64,000 nt of DNA. Origin: Diploscapter coronatus. Lineage: Eukaryota; Nematoda; Chromadorea; Rhabditida; Rhabditidae. The notes beneath the pieces were generated by a model. That model searched no databases. It was not told where the DNA came from and saw only the letters and a list, made by a program, of their open reading frames with translations. Below, one piece after another: positions 1 through 12,739 of this stretch; position 1 is the first letter of the stretch; every line of letters starts with the position of its first letter. Where the stretch lies: NCBI GenBank assembly GCA_964036155.1, contig OZ038422.1, forward strand, positions 25,753,201 through 25,817,200, read 5' to 3'. The position numbers and the translations under genes were made by a program.

Positions 1-215
1 CCTACTTTTTTTTCTTTTCCCTCGTGTCTAAAGACGTGGTGAGGTGATGGTTTTCCGAGATGGCCGGTTTTTCACGCAAAAATTTTGAATTCGGTCATGA
101 GACATGCGAAAATTGAATCAATCAACAGGCAATCAACCAGCAGGCACTCATTCAATTCGATGCAATTTTGCAGGCATATGTAGAAAATAAAAACTTTAAA
201 TCTGAAAATCATCAT

Positions 216-3200
216 TTACATACTGGATGAAGTGGTAATCGGACTCCCAGAGGTGCTACTGATCGAAATTGAGCTGGGAGAAGTTTCACTGGTCGAAATT
301 GGGCTTGACGGAGTTTTACTGGTTGAAATTGAGCTTGATGGAGTTTCACCGGTCGAAATAGGATTGTGTGTTTCTCCAGTTGACATTGGATTCTCAGAGG
401 TGCCTCCGGTCGAAATAGGATTGTGTGTTTCTCCAGTTGACATTGGATTCTCAGAGGTGTCACCGGTCGAAATTGGATTGTGTGTTTCTCCAGTTGACAT
501 TGGATTCTCAGAGGTGCCACCGGTCGAAATTGGATTCTCAGAGGTGCCTCCGGTCGAAATTGGATTGTGTGTTTCTCCAGTTGACATTGGATTCTCAGAG
601 GTGCCTCCGGTCGAAATTGGATTGTGTGTTTCTCCAGTTGACATTGGATTCTCAGAGGTGCCTCCGGTCGAAATTGGATTGTGTGTTTCTCCAGTTGACA
701 TTGGATTTTCAGAGGTTCCTCCGGTCGAAATTGGATTTTCAGAGGTTCCTCCGGTCGAAATTGGATTTTCAGAGGTTCCTCCGGTCGAAATTGGATTGTG
801 TGTTTCTCCAGTTGACATTGGATTCTCAGAGGTGCCTCCGGTCGAAATAGGATTGTGTGTTTCTCCAGTTGACATTGGATTCTCAGAGGTGTCACCGGTC
901 GAAATTGGATTGTGTGTTTCTCCAGTTGACATTGGATTCTCAGAGGTGCCTCCGGTCGAAATAGGATTGTGTGTTTCTCCAGTTGACATTGGATTCTCAG
1001 AGGTGCCACCGGTCGAAATTGGATTCTCAGAGGTGCCTCCGGTCGAAATTGGATTGTGTGTTTCTCCAGTTGACATTGGATTCTCAGAGGTGCCTCCGGT
1101 CGAAATTGGATTGTGTGTTTCTCCAGTTGACATTGGATTCTCAGAGGTGCCTCCGGTCGAAATTGGATTGTGTGTTTCTCCAGTTGACATTGGATTCTCA
1201 GAGGTGCCACCGGTCGAAATTGGATTGTGTGTTTCTCCAGTTGACATTGGATTCTCAGAGGTGCCACCGGTCGAAATTGGATTGTGTGTTTCTCCAGTTG
1301 ACATTGGATTCTCAGAGGTTCCTCCGGTCGAAATTGGATTTTCAGAGGTTCCTCCGGTCGAAATTGGATTGTGTGTTTCTCCAGTTGACATTGGATTCTC
1401 AGAGGTGCCTCCGGTCGAAATAGGATTGTGTGTTTCTCCAGTTGACATTGGATTCTCAGAGGTGTCACCGGTCGAAATTGGATTGTGTGTTTCTCCAGTT
1501 GACATTGGATTCTCAGAGGTGCCACCGGTCGAAATTGGATTCTCAGAGGTGCCTCCGGTCGAAATTGGGTTGTGTGTTTCTCCAGTTGACATTGGATTCT
1601 CAGAGGTGCCTCCGGTTGAAATGGGATTGTGTGTTTCTCCAGTTGACATTGGATTCTCAGAGGTGCCTCCAGTTGAAATGGGATTCTCAGAAGTGCCTCC
1701 GGTCGAAATAGGATTGTGTGTTTCTCCAGTTGACATTGGATTCTCAGAGGTTCCTCCGGTCGAAATTGGGTTGTGTGTTTCTCCAGTTGACATTGGATTC
1801 TCAGAGGTGCCTCCGGTTGAAATGGGATTGTGTGTTTCTCCAGTTGACATTGGATTCTCAGAGGTGCCTCCGGTCGAAATTGGATTGTGTGTTTCTCCAG
1901 TTGACATTGGATTCTCAGAGGTGCCACCGGTCGAAATTGGATTCTCAGAGGTGCCTCCGGTCGAAATTGGGTTGTGTGTTTCTCCAGTTGACATTGGATT
2001 CTCAGAGGTGCCTCCGGTTGAAATTGGATTGTGTGTTTCTCCAGTTGACATTGGATTCTCAGAGGTGCCTCCGGTCGAAATTGGATTGTGTGTTTCTCCA
2101 GTTGACATTGGATTCTCAGAGGTGCCTCCGGTCGAAATTGGATTGTGTGTTTCTCCAGTTGACATTGGATTTTCAGAGGTTCCTCCGGTCGAAATTGGAT
2201 TTTCAGAGGTTCCTCCGGTCGAAATTGGATTTTCAGAGGTTCCTCCGGTCGAAATAGGATTGTGTGTTTCTCCAGTTGACATTGGATTCTCAGAGGTGCC
2301 ACCGGTCGAAATTGGATTGTGTGTTTCTCCAGTTGACATTGGATTCTCAGAGGTGCCTCCGGTCGAAATTGGATTGTGTGTTTCTCCAGTTGACATTGGA
2401 TTCTCAGAGGTGCCTCCGGTCGAAATTGGATTGTGTGTTTCTCCAGTTGACATTGGATTCTCAGAGGTGCCTCCGGTCGAAATTGGATTGTGTGTTTCTC
2501 CAGTTGACATTGGATTTTCAGAGGTTCCTCCGGTCGAAATTGGATTTTCAGAGGTTCCTCCGGTCGAAATTGGATTTTCAGAGGTTCCTCCGGTCGAAAT
2601 TGGATTGTGTGTTTCTCCAGTTGACATTGGATTCTCAGAGGTGCCTCCGGTCGAAATAGGATTGTGTGTTTCTCCAGTTGACATTGGATTCTCAGAGGTG
2701 CCACCGGTCGAAATTGGATTGTGTGTTTCTCCAGTTGACATTGGATTCTCAGAGGTGCCTCCGGTCGAAATTGGATTGTGTGTTTCTCCAGTTGACATTG
2801 GATTCTCAGAGGTTCCTCCAGTTGAAATGGGATTCTCAGAGGTGCCACCGGTCGAAATTGGATTGTGTGTTTCTCCAGTTGACATTGGATTCTCAGAGGT
2901 GCCTCCGGTCGAAATTGGATTGTGTGTTTCTCCAGTTGACATTGGATTCTCAGAGGTGCCTCCGGTCGAAATTGGATTGTGTGTTTCTCCAGTTGACATT
3001 GGATTCTCAGAGGTGCCACCGGTCGAAATTGGATTGTGTGTTTCTCCAGTTGACATTGGATTCTCAGAGGTGCCTCCAGTTGAAATAGGATTGTGTGTTT
3101 CTCCAGTTGACATTGGATTCTCAGAGGTGCCTCCAGTTGAAATTGGATTCTCAGAGGTGCCTCCGGTCGAAATTGGATTTTGCGTGCCTCCGGTCGAAAT

Positions 3201-5501
3201 TGGATTGTGTGTTTCTCCAGTTGACATTGGATTCTCAGAGGTTCCTCCGGTCGAAATTGGATTCTCAGAGGTGCCTCCGGTCGAAATTGGATTTTGCGTG
3301 CCTCCGGTCGAAATTGGATTGTGTGTTTCTCCAGTTGACATTGGATTCTCAGAGGTGCCTCCGGTCGAAATTGGATTGTGTGTTTCTCCAGTTGACATTG
3401 GATTCTCAGAGGTGCCTCCGGTCGAAATTGGATTGTGTGTTTCTCCAGTTGAAATTGGATTCTCAGAGGTGCCTCCAGTTGAAATTGGATTGTGTGTTTC
3501 TCCAGTTGACATTGGATTCTCAGAGGTGCCTCCAGTTGAAATGGGATTCTCAGAAGTGCCTCCGGTCGTGGTTGCTTGTTGTGTGGTTGGGCCTTCGGAA
3601 CCTCCTTTAGTCGTGACTGCTTGCTGTGTGGTTGGGCCTTCGGAACCTCCTTTAGTCGTGACTGCTTGTTGTGTGGTTGGGCCTTCGGAACCTCCTTTAG
3701 TCGTGACTGCTTGCTGTGTGGTTGGGCCTTCGGAGCCTCCTTTTGTTGTGACTGCTTGCTGTGTGGTCGGGCCTTCGGAACCACCTTTAGTCGTGATTGC
3801 TTGCTGTGTGGTTGGATTTTCAGAAGCTCCATTGGATGTGGTTGGGCCCTCAGAAGCTCCATTGGATGTGGTCGGGCCTTCGGAACCTCCATTAGTCGTG
3901 ACTGCTTGTTGTGTGGTTGGATTTTCAGAAGCTCCATTGGATGTGGTTGGGCCTTCGGAGCCTCCTTTTGTTGTGACTGCTTGCTGTGTGGTTGGGCCTT
4001 CGGAGCCTCCTTTAGTCGTGATTGCTTGCTGTGTGGTCGGGCCTTCGGAACCACCTTTAGTCGTGATTGCTTGCTGTGTGGTCGGGCCTTCGGAACCACC
4101 TTTAGTCGTGACTGCTTGTTGTGTGGTTGGATTTTCAGAAGCTCCATTGGATGTGGTTGGGCCCTCAGAAGCTCCATTGGATGTGGTCGGGCCTTCGGAA
4201 CCTCCATTAGTCGTGACTGCTTGCTGTGTCGTCGGGCCTTCGGAGCCTCCATTGATTGTGGTCGGACCTTCGGAGCCTCCTTTGGTCGTGGTTGGGCCTT
4301 CAGAACCTTCTGTGGTAATCGTGACGGCGCTCGTCGGCGCTATGGGAACTTTGGTGGTCGCGTCGCCGGCTAAAGTTTAGAAGAAATTTTGAAAATGAGG
4401 GAAAGCGACTTACAATCCACAGTAATCTGACCACTGATGTTTTTCGCAGGGTCTGGAACATCACTACCGATTTTCTTTGTTTGGTTCCCATACAGTTCGC
4501 TCATCGCAGAAGTGACATTACTCAGAGAAACCACGATCATAGGCTTCATATTAGCGGGTTGGTTCTTCTCTAAGAAGTTCCGCAAGTGTTCCTTGTCATA
4601 GCTGAAATTTACATCAATTAATTATGCTCGAATCAATGGCTTCAATTTCAACTCACTCGCTAGGGTCACTACATGGAGCAAAGAAAGTCAAGTCACTACT
4701 GTCAACAGAAGATTGCAGTTCGTAATAGGATTCAAAAGCCCTGAACCATAATTTTGAAACAAAAAATCATGGATAAAAACTCTTACAATGTTTGATTGAC
4801 ATCTCCTTTATCTGAACCAAGTACAATTTGCGGTAACTGATTTAACGCGTCCTGAGCGGTGAAGGTATTTCCGTCATTGTAAAGATTAGCGCTGCTACCA
4901 TACAGCAAAAATCGATAGATTCTGAAAACAGCAGAAGAATAAAAGCTAATTCTAGACTGAACCTACATATTATCTTCGTCCTTCAAATTAGTAATTGTCT
5001 CAGTGGCTATATCTTTGTACTAAAATATAATATGAACTATTGATTGTTATTTTTAGCTTACTTTATCAAAACTGCAAGAAGAGGAGTCTGGAGTGGTGTC
5101 CCTTTTAAACCGTAAACTTGATTTACTTTGACTAAATTTACTCTCTTTATCTGATACGCAAAGTGCCATAGTGACAATATTTAATTGTTCTAAAATATAA
5201 ATTTCAAAATGATCATAAATGTAAAGACAAGTACTTCATCAATTTTAAAATTCTCTCAAGTGGTATAGAATAATTAAAAAGAGTTACTTTATTATTTGAG
5301 CATAAAAAAACGTTTTTTTCTGAATTAAAAGAAGACAATTATTTAGACCGTATCGAAATTAACATGCAATTGAATCCACTAACTTTTATCACTTGACCGT
5401 GAAACTAGCACTATCGTTACAATTAGCGCTATCAATCCACCAACAATTAGAATTATTAAAAACAACAAATTTATGCCGCGTGGGCATCTTCGCCACGCCA
5501 T
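216..5501 (-). CDS. Type II membrane protein with VWA-like ectodomain and giant Ser/Thr/Gly repeat stalk
   Basis: Seven exons, all in phase: 5501-5384, 5189-5062, 5019-4967, 4921-4787, 4740-4657, 4601-4414, 4369-216; 1619 aa. Exon 1 is a basic N-terminus (MAWRRCPRG) followed by a long hydrophobic run at residues 10-33 ending VLVSRSS, read as an uncleaved signal anchor. Residues about 40-235 form a compact domain with alternating strand and helix segments (LNIVTMALCV, IYRFLLYG, DLTFFAPCSDP, MKPMIVVSLSN). I read this as VWA-like, but a clear DxSxS metal site is missing. Residues 236-521 are GGSEGPTT/QQAVTT repeats, and residues from 522 are about 110 STG repeats; the protein ends SSSM. The stalk is Ser/Thr/Pro-rich and likely heavily O-glycosylated, so a surface or cuticle role is plausible but inferred. 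I recognise no named orthologue. Gene structure is confident, the domain name much less so. Confidence 0.8.
350..3565 (-). repeat. In-frame coding minisatellite, 27- and 30-bp units
   Basis: Tandem array of two interleaved codon-exact units, MSTGETHNP (27 bp) and ISTGGTSENP (30 bp), usually alternating as a 57-bp composite. Sometimes the 30-bp unit occurs two or three times in a row. A distinct third-base variant (ttttcagaggttcct on the + strand) appears as triplets near 702-792, 2168-2257 and 2513-2600 and as a pair near 1310-1350. That points to segmental copying inside the array. No unit breaks the frame. Degenerate units at the C-terminal end (216-350) use SISTSKTPSS-type text. Confidence 0.95.
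3566..4330 (-). repeat. Second coding repeat block (SEGPTT / QQAVTT units)
   Basis: Upstream part of the stalk exon. Units read on the minus strand as GGSEGPTTQQAVTT (42 bp), with shorter NGASEGPTTS-type variants of about 30 bp. It abuts the STG array at about 3565 and shares its frame. Third-base variants alternate between copies, again suggesting unequal exchange or slippage within the block. Confidence 0.9.
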
Positions 5502-8500
5502 AATTGAAAATTAGTCGAATAACCAGTCGATTATCGAAATACTAAGCCCATAAAATTAATATGGTCCTGAAAATTAAACACATTAGCGGATTAAGAGTTA
5601 GTAGTTTACAAATCGCGAAAATTAACTCAAATTCAACGATAAAAACTTTTGAGTTTATAAAAGTAGAGTATTTTGGTTTCCTGCATTGGCCACCGATTCT
5701 TTTTTCTTATTTCTCTTCTACTTCACCGCTCCCTCACCGAAATAGCCGGCGACTTATACAGGAGACTGAGTATTATAAAGATTCAAATGAATAAATTTTG
5801 AGAAGTATCGTGTTTTAATGACGAAAATTAGTAAATTAAAGAAATAAGCTACTTATGACGATGAAAATTTTAAAATGACTAAAGGGTTGATAAAATATCC
5901 AATATTTATGCACAGTATGGTCAGAAATGCAATAAAACTAGAAGGCAAGTCTGAATTGTCATTCAAGAAGTGATGACGATTTTTACGTCAAAAGATTAAA
6001 ATGTTATTACTTCATATCATCAAATTTATCGAGGAAACATGATAAGAGTTGAATTTTGTAGGAAGTTATCATTTTATTAGGGTTTTATGACTGAACTACT
6101 TCCCAAATACGGTTGATTTTTCAATGAGTTCGAATTCCCGGCGCTTTTAGAATTCATTAGAAATTTCGATGATTATTAGGAAATTGAAGATTTTTAAACG
6201 TGAATCATCAAACCGAAATTTTTGATAGTTTAGGTAAAGATGTGAATTTCTGCCTCTAAGGAGCTATGAATATGATGAAGATAACCGTGTTTAATTTTTA
6301 AATTAATTTGAAAGACTTCGAAAATCGTGATTCATTAGATAAAAATGTATAGGCGTTAACCATAGACCGTTATAAAATTTCAAATCCATACAAAGTGCAA
6401 TGTTACGTTGCGCGGTACTGAAATCTGACATGATTGATAAATTTGATAGATCGTATGTTGGTTTTTCGAATCGTAAATTTAGCGCCTCTAGGGCATACCA
6501 AATGAGCAAATTCAATAAAACTGCTCGGAAAACGCCCAGAATGATGACACTGTTGCAAAATAAGCGATTTTTGGAAACGTCATGATATAAACCTGAATTA
6601 TTGGAGTTTTATTTCGTGAGGTCATTAATACTATGTGCCTGGTATTAGAAAAGGTCTAAATTGCTATTATTTTGATATTGTGAATGATCGAAAACTTGAG
6701 AAGAGATAAAAGGTGCGTCTTTCTTTCTTCCCCTCCTGTGAGCCTCGGATGCACGAGAGACGAGCATTTGTTTTCGTTTTTCGCTTTTTTAAGAGCAATT
6801 ATCGATAATTAGCCGAATAATTTTCATTTATATCGATAGAGGATAACAATTGGGAAGTGATTTTTGCTAAAATTCCATTAAGTTTGATGAAGGGGCAATG
6901 AAAAACGATAGAAAATAAAAAAAGAATTGCCAAGTGAACAAATGTCGTCACCACGCGCATTTTGAGGCTCAAAGGAGAAAAGAAAGGGCACGCTCCTTTT
7001 ATTTCGTCTCAGGCTATCGGTCATTTACAGTATAAGATACTGTAGTTTTAGAAAACAAATTCTGAATATCATGACGTAAAATTGCGCTATTTTGAATTTT
7101 GTGTAATTTAGGATCCATGTCAAGAAGAGCTCAAAATTATTTTACTAGTCAAAATATAGGTATTTGTAGAAAAATATTACAATGAAATACTAATTCAAGA
7201 AAAAGGTCCAAAAATGATGATGCCTGTTACAAAATAGCGAGATTTTCGAGGCTTTGCGATAAAAATGCTCAAATGCCAGTATTATTCTATGAGGTAACAT
7301 AGAAGTATAAACGTTTCGACAAGCACCGAAACAGATAGTAAGAGCTGCAAAGAAAAGCACAGAAAAGCCGCTTTGATCGAATTCTTATCATCTCGATGCT
7401 TCAGGCCTATTTTAATATGTTAATGCCTGAATAAAACAAGTGATGCTTCAGGGGAAGTAATAAGTGCCAAAAATGCCATGAAACATGTAAAAATTTAACG
7501 CGCTCCATGATAACAGAATATCCAACTTTCAAGGAAATTCAGATTAAAACACGAAAACTTGCAATTTTTGTGGATTTTCGAAAGCTGAGCTAATAAAGAG
7601 CGTCAGATACATATGGAATTTTGATGCATGTTCAAAACCCCGAATGTTCATGTGATTTGGTTTTTATTGATCTACTTATTCTTCAAAGTTGGACATTGAA
7701 CTTCGTCTTGGCTGTCGATGGTTATCATAATTTTGAAACCGACGTGAGATATCGGATTTTGTCGTCAAAGTTTCAAATATCGACTTCAATAAGGCTTTGT
7801 AATTTTTGGCTTGTTTCGCTGCGACTTTGGCATCGTAAATTCCAAACGTTTGTGATTGGCAAAACGAGTGATAAGAAACGAGAAAATATCGTGTGAATTT
7901 GAGATGAAATGGAGAATTAACTTCGATTACGCCCCGGTTAGGGATGCAAAGAAATTGGAGAGAATAGGAAGAATTTGGAAGGAAATGAGCATCATTAATT
8001 TGACATTGGAATTATGGATCAAATATTTAAAATTTTTAAGGGTCGAACACAAAAAATTGTTGAAGGTCATCATATACAGGCATTAATAAAGTAAAATTTC
8101 ATATGAAGTAGCACCTTAAATATACTTGATTTTGATAATTTTAATGATATTCTAATACGTGAATAATGAATTTCTAAATTTAGATAGGAGATCGTAAATT
8201 TGAGTAATCGTTTACTTTACATTGCTCTACTTTGCATGATTAGTAATTTGCAAATATTGAATATTTCATTTTTTCTGAGCTGCTATAAAATCACTTTGCA
8301 CTGTGCCATTGTGTTATAGAATTAATCATTTCGATTTCAGGGCGCCGAGTAAGCTTACATTCATTTTGGCTGTAGCGATAAAAATGATAAGGGCATCAGA
8401 AAAAGAATTAAATATATAAAATACAGATTTTAACAATTATATTGATGTGTAAAGATAATTATTGCTTATATATGTGTATAAATATTTTACAATTTAGATA

Positions 8501-11500
8501 ACTTAACATTGTTAAATTGTAGAAGGAGTTGTAAATATGAAACTTTTTCTTCAAGGTGTCTCGCATAAGCTTACACTCATTTTTCTGTAATGATAAAACG
8601 ATAAACGCAGCACCACTAAACACCGCCTATTTAACGATTTTTTGCCCTTATTAATTATTAATAACCCCGACGATTTGGCATGCATTAAAACAGAATGGCA
8701 AGGAATTAAAATACCAATAAAATGTTTAATTCGGTTCAAGCTGTAATGAATATAGTCGAATATAGGTTTTTAGTTGAATATCTAGTCGGAATATTTGCAT
8801 ATCAATGAAAAATGAAATATAAAAACATATCTAGGATGACTGAAATATACGATTTATTCTAGACCGTATGATAAAACAATTATTGAGTTAAATATTTGAA
8901 ACATGTTTGGATATAAAAATTAAATAAGTCCGAAAATTGAGCAGTGATTTCTGGGGAGGTGTAAAATCAAGCGATCCCAGAGAATAAAGACGCGCCGAAA
9001 AGCGTATAAAACCGTTCGAAGAAAGTATGCAAATACGCATGGAACAAATATACTATATAATGCGGAGAGTATTATGTCGTAGACATAGAAAAGAATATGA
9101 AATTTAGAGATGTTATGGAATTAGAACTACAAAATACAATTTGAGAAAAAATCTACTTAGAGTCGATTTTTATGAAACATGTGAAAATGTAGGAGAATGA
9201 ATATTTCGATGTTAGCAGTTTTCATTTTTAAATAATGTCTCCAATATCATGATTCATGAATATTTGAATTATGAAAGTGCATTAGAATGATAGTAAGTAA
9301 TCATAATATGTGTACTCTGTATGAGATTTATATAAGGACCCCTCAAGACAAACTCATTCCGCAAATATGAGACCTAAGCTTGAGAACTTGTGACGTGAAT
9401 CATAACCATTTGCATAAGATCTGACCATATTGACCACAAATATTGGTGTTATCAGGTATTTTCGCGCATATAATAATTAACTGGTACAAAAAATTTAGGA
9501 AGAAAATATTGAATTAATGATCTTTCAAAAAATAAATAAGGTTGACCTAAAATATCGTAAGACTGAAATGAAAATATTGTGATGCTCATTTTATAGTCCT
9601 ATTATTATACGATTTGGTTGATACGAGTTATTGTTCTTAGATTATGCAATTCGATGATTCATTAGTTTTGCAGTTTTAAAACAAGCGGATTTTCGACTTT
9701 CGTTTATCTTTCAAAACTTGTCAGCAATTTTTAGCTTTAATTTCGGTCTGAATGTGTCATAAAACATGCTACGTAATGATTCTTATCGCGAAAAATACTC
9801 GAAATTTTGGTGCAACACAGTTTTTGTCGCTTAAAATTCATTGCGTCACAATAAAAATTCGAGAAGGAGATAACGATTTTCGGAGAGTACCGAACATGCC
9901 ATTGAAAGAAGGTTTATGGGCCTTCGTCACGAGCTTCAAACTTGATGGATGCAAAATTTTGCAAGAAGATGAAATGTTGCAAGTTTAAAAGAATATAATG
10001 TAGAAGTTAATAATGGCGCAAACGATCTCATTATACGAAATGGAATATTTTGAATGATGATTGCATTTCAGAGAATAAACACGCGGATCGAGAATTGTTG
10101 TGAGAAAAGATATTGAATAGTCAGTAACAGATGAAACCTATGGAATCATAGTAACGAAAATGAAAAAAAAAATATATATATCAAAAATAACGAAAAATTA
10201 AATAAACACATAACGTACTTTCAAATCAACATTTGAACTGTATACAAATGAATAATCAACTAGGAACGGAATAGTGCATTGCAGCTAAAATGTAATATCG
10301 ATATCTGCTATCATTCTTAAACTCTAAATACTTTGGCATTGCCTAAAAGTGTGCGCATTGCTTATCTTGGTCAGCTTCTCTTTTCCATCCAATTTCGAAT
10401 TCTCTCAAAAATTCGGCTTCTTTCCGCTCTCTTCTAGTTTATTATATCTTTTATTGTTCGCTTGGCTACTGATATCTGGCCAATTTTTGCCATTGTCTTG
10501 CATTCTTTTGCATTTATCGCCTTTGTCAAAGTATTGATTTGAGAGATGACAAAGATTATCGTCGGATTAAAGAACAACAGATTCTGACATATGATAACAA
10601 AATAAAACTACTATGCCGACAACAGGAAACGTAATATATTTAGATTTAGTTGCTTATTTGTGGTCCCAGCTTCTGCCTGAGCTTTCCACACAGTGACCAA
10701 TGTGAGAACACTAGGTTCGCTATTTTCGCCTCTCCTGCTTACTCGTACCTGTCCATACTAGCAATAATTTTAAATTAGAAAAGAACTTTGACATTCGATA
10801 ACAAAAGACACCATTAAGAATGCGACGATTTATTTACAAACAAATTCTATCCATTTATTAACAAAGTCTGGATGATTCAATGCAGTTTTGGATTTCGGCG
10901 TGATACATTATCAAAATGCTAAACACCAACTTGATCTTGTAATTCGAATAATTTGTGGATTATGTCGATATACAAGCGAGTGACATTACGTCGATACGGA
11001 TGCCGTTTTGTTCGAACTAAAATTAGAATGTTGGACATTTTAGTAATTGCCTCCCATGTGGGAAGTGCACAGATCGGAAATCCATAGATCCCGACGAAAC
11101 TTCCCAACTAGGGGTTTTCAATGACGGGGATGACGATGGTGAAGTCAAAAAATGCTAAATGGGGAACCTGGAAACTGGAAATCGGTGAAAATCGTCAATT
11201 CTTCATTTGTACTCACAAATTTGCAAAATTAGCTTACATTTTTGAAAGCGATTTTGTCCACCTCTCACACAAAATACGAGTGAAAAACGGCTCAAAGTTC
11301 TCTAACTTCAGATTCCTATTCAGCACTTTTTGATCTCACCATCGTCATGCCCGTCATCGAAAATGCTCATTTGGAAAATATCGTCAAGATTTGGGTTTCC
11401 TATTTATCCGTACACTTCTTTTGTCAGAAATGTGTACTTGTCTCCCAAATAAATAAAATTTTGAAACATTCTGAGAGCAAATTACTCCTAATCGGGAGCT

Positions 11501-12739
11501 CTAAAATTTACCTCCCATTGCGCAGAATCATTGCATTTGATCACTACACTCTGTTCGTTATCGTTTTCGAATAGTCCAGTCTTTCCTTTATTAAACTAAA
11601 ATTGGCATATTTTGGAAATCCCAAAATTAGCATAAATTACCTGAAGATAAGTCCTCGACTCAGCCGAGTTGCCTTTACATGTTACTTTTTGCTCCTGAAT
11701 TTGAAAAATTGAGTTTGTCAAAATTGTGACATTTACAAAGCATCCGCTCCAATTAACGCTCTTTTGAACGGTAGTAATCCCGCTAAATCGAGCTTCCCTA
11801 TCGATAGGAGCCAATAAACATGAGGCGCAAGCTAAAAGTTTCGAATTTAGTTTTTCTCTTTCTCAAAATATCTAACCTTTAGCTCGTATAGACTCTGTGG
11901 GAACTATCATGATCATCAAGATCGATACTGTTGCGACCGGAATAAGACCAAGGTACTGCATTGTCATCTAAAGCATAATGGAATTTTAGTCTCAGGACAA
12001 AATAGCTATCGAAATGTAGCATTTTCAATCGTCATTATGCCTAAATTGTAGCAACTATCGTTTATATAGCTCACAAAGTGCTCAAATAATTTAGCATGTT
12101 TATAAAGATAGGCTTAAAAATTTCCTTAATCTAAGATTGAAAGTTTATGCATCAAAAGTGACGTACCAGACTAGGGGCGACACGAAGGGTCGGCGAAAAT
12201 GAGGCCCGAAAGTTGAAACGTCGCAAATTTTAAGCCGATCCGATAGGAATTCAACTCGGCCAGATGAACAAATAAATAAACGATGCATGGATGAAGTTCC
12301 CTAATTCATTTTTTCAACGGATTAATTGTTTATGACACGTTGATAGGGCACGAATGAGAGCCGACTGACCTTAAAATCTATGTGGAAATAAGATAATCAT
12401 GCATATTTTCGGATTATTAGTGACTATCATGTGATAAGTTATGAAATTCAGCACCGTTTTATCAAACATTGCTTAATTTATGAGGACATTACATCTTCAG
12501 CTGCCAGGTCATCAGGTAAAAGAGCTGGCACGAATTTTCACGCTGAAATCGAATTTTAACCAAATCTTATCAAATCATAACGATATTCGCTCTATGTCCC
12601 AGCCTACAATGGTGTTCGTAGGCGTAAATTGTCATAAATTTAATTCAACACAGGTCACAAGGGTTTTGGCATGCTGACTATAAAAGTAGCGTTCTTTCCT
12701 TCATTTTAATTCATCGCCTGAATTTTGACCCAACTTATT
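5502..12739. other. 7.2-kb stretch without a recognisable gene
   Basis: Open frames here are short, isolated and lack phase-compatible splice partners or family motifs. The DNA is AT-rich throughout. The only structure I could support is the diverged inverted repeat near 11.1-11.4 kb. Small or fast-evolving genes could be missed. Confidence 0.5.
11040..11410. repeat. Diverged inverted repeat, two arms about 150 bp
   Basis: The minus-strand reading of about 11040-11190 and the plus-strand reading of about 11290-11410 align through CACCATCGTCAT, CCCGTCAT, GAAAA and further on through TCGTC..GAT.T..G..TTTCC and GT.CACTTC. The similarity is moderate by eye, so this is an old duplication or the ends of a decayed mobile element. 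The two arms carry a similar short frame (DxTIVxPVIEN); the copy on the minus strand is stopped right after it. Confidence 0.55.

Noticed and set aside
350..3565. Resemblance to a CRISPR array (regular short repeats)
   Set aside because: Units are contiguous, codon-periodic and have no unique spacers; the setting is eukaryotic.
212..4252. Second minus-strand frame (KHTIQFRPEAPLRIQ repeats)
   Set aside because: Out of phase with the upstream exon; open only because the repeat units are multiples of three without stops.
232..4380. Long plus-strand open frame of 1382 codons
   Set aside because: It is the antisense of the repeat exon; the minus-strand frame connects in phase to six upstream exons with a signal anchor, the plus frame to nothing.
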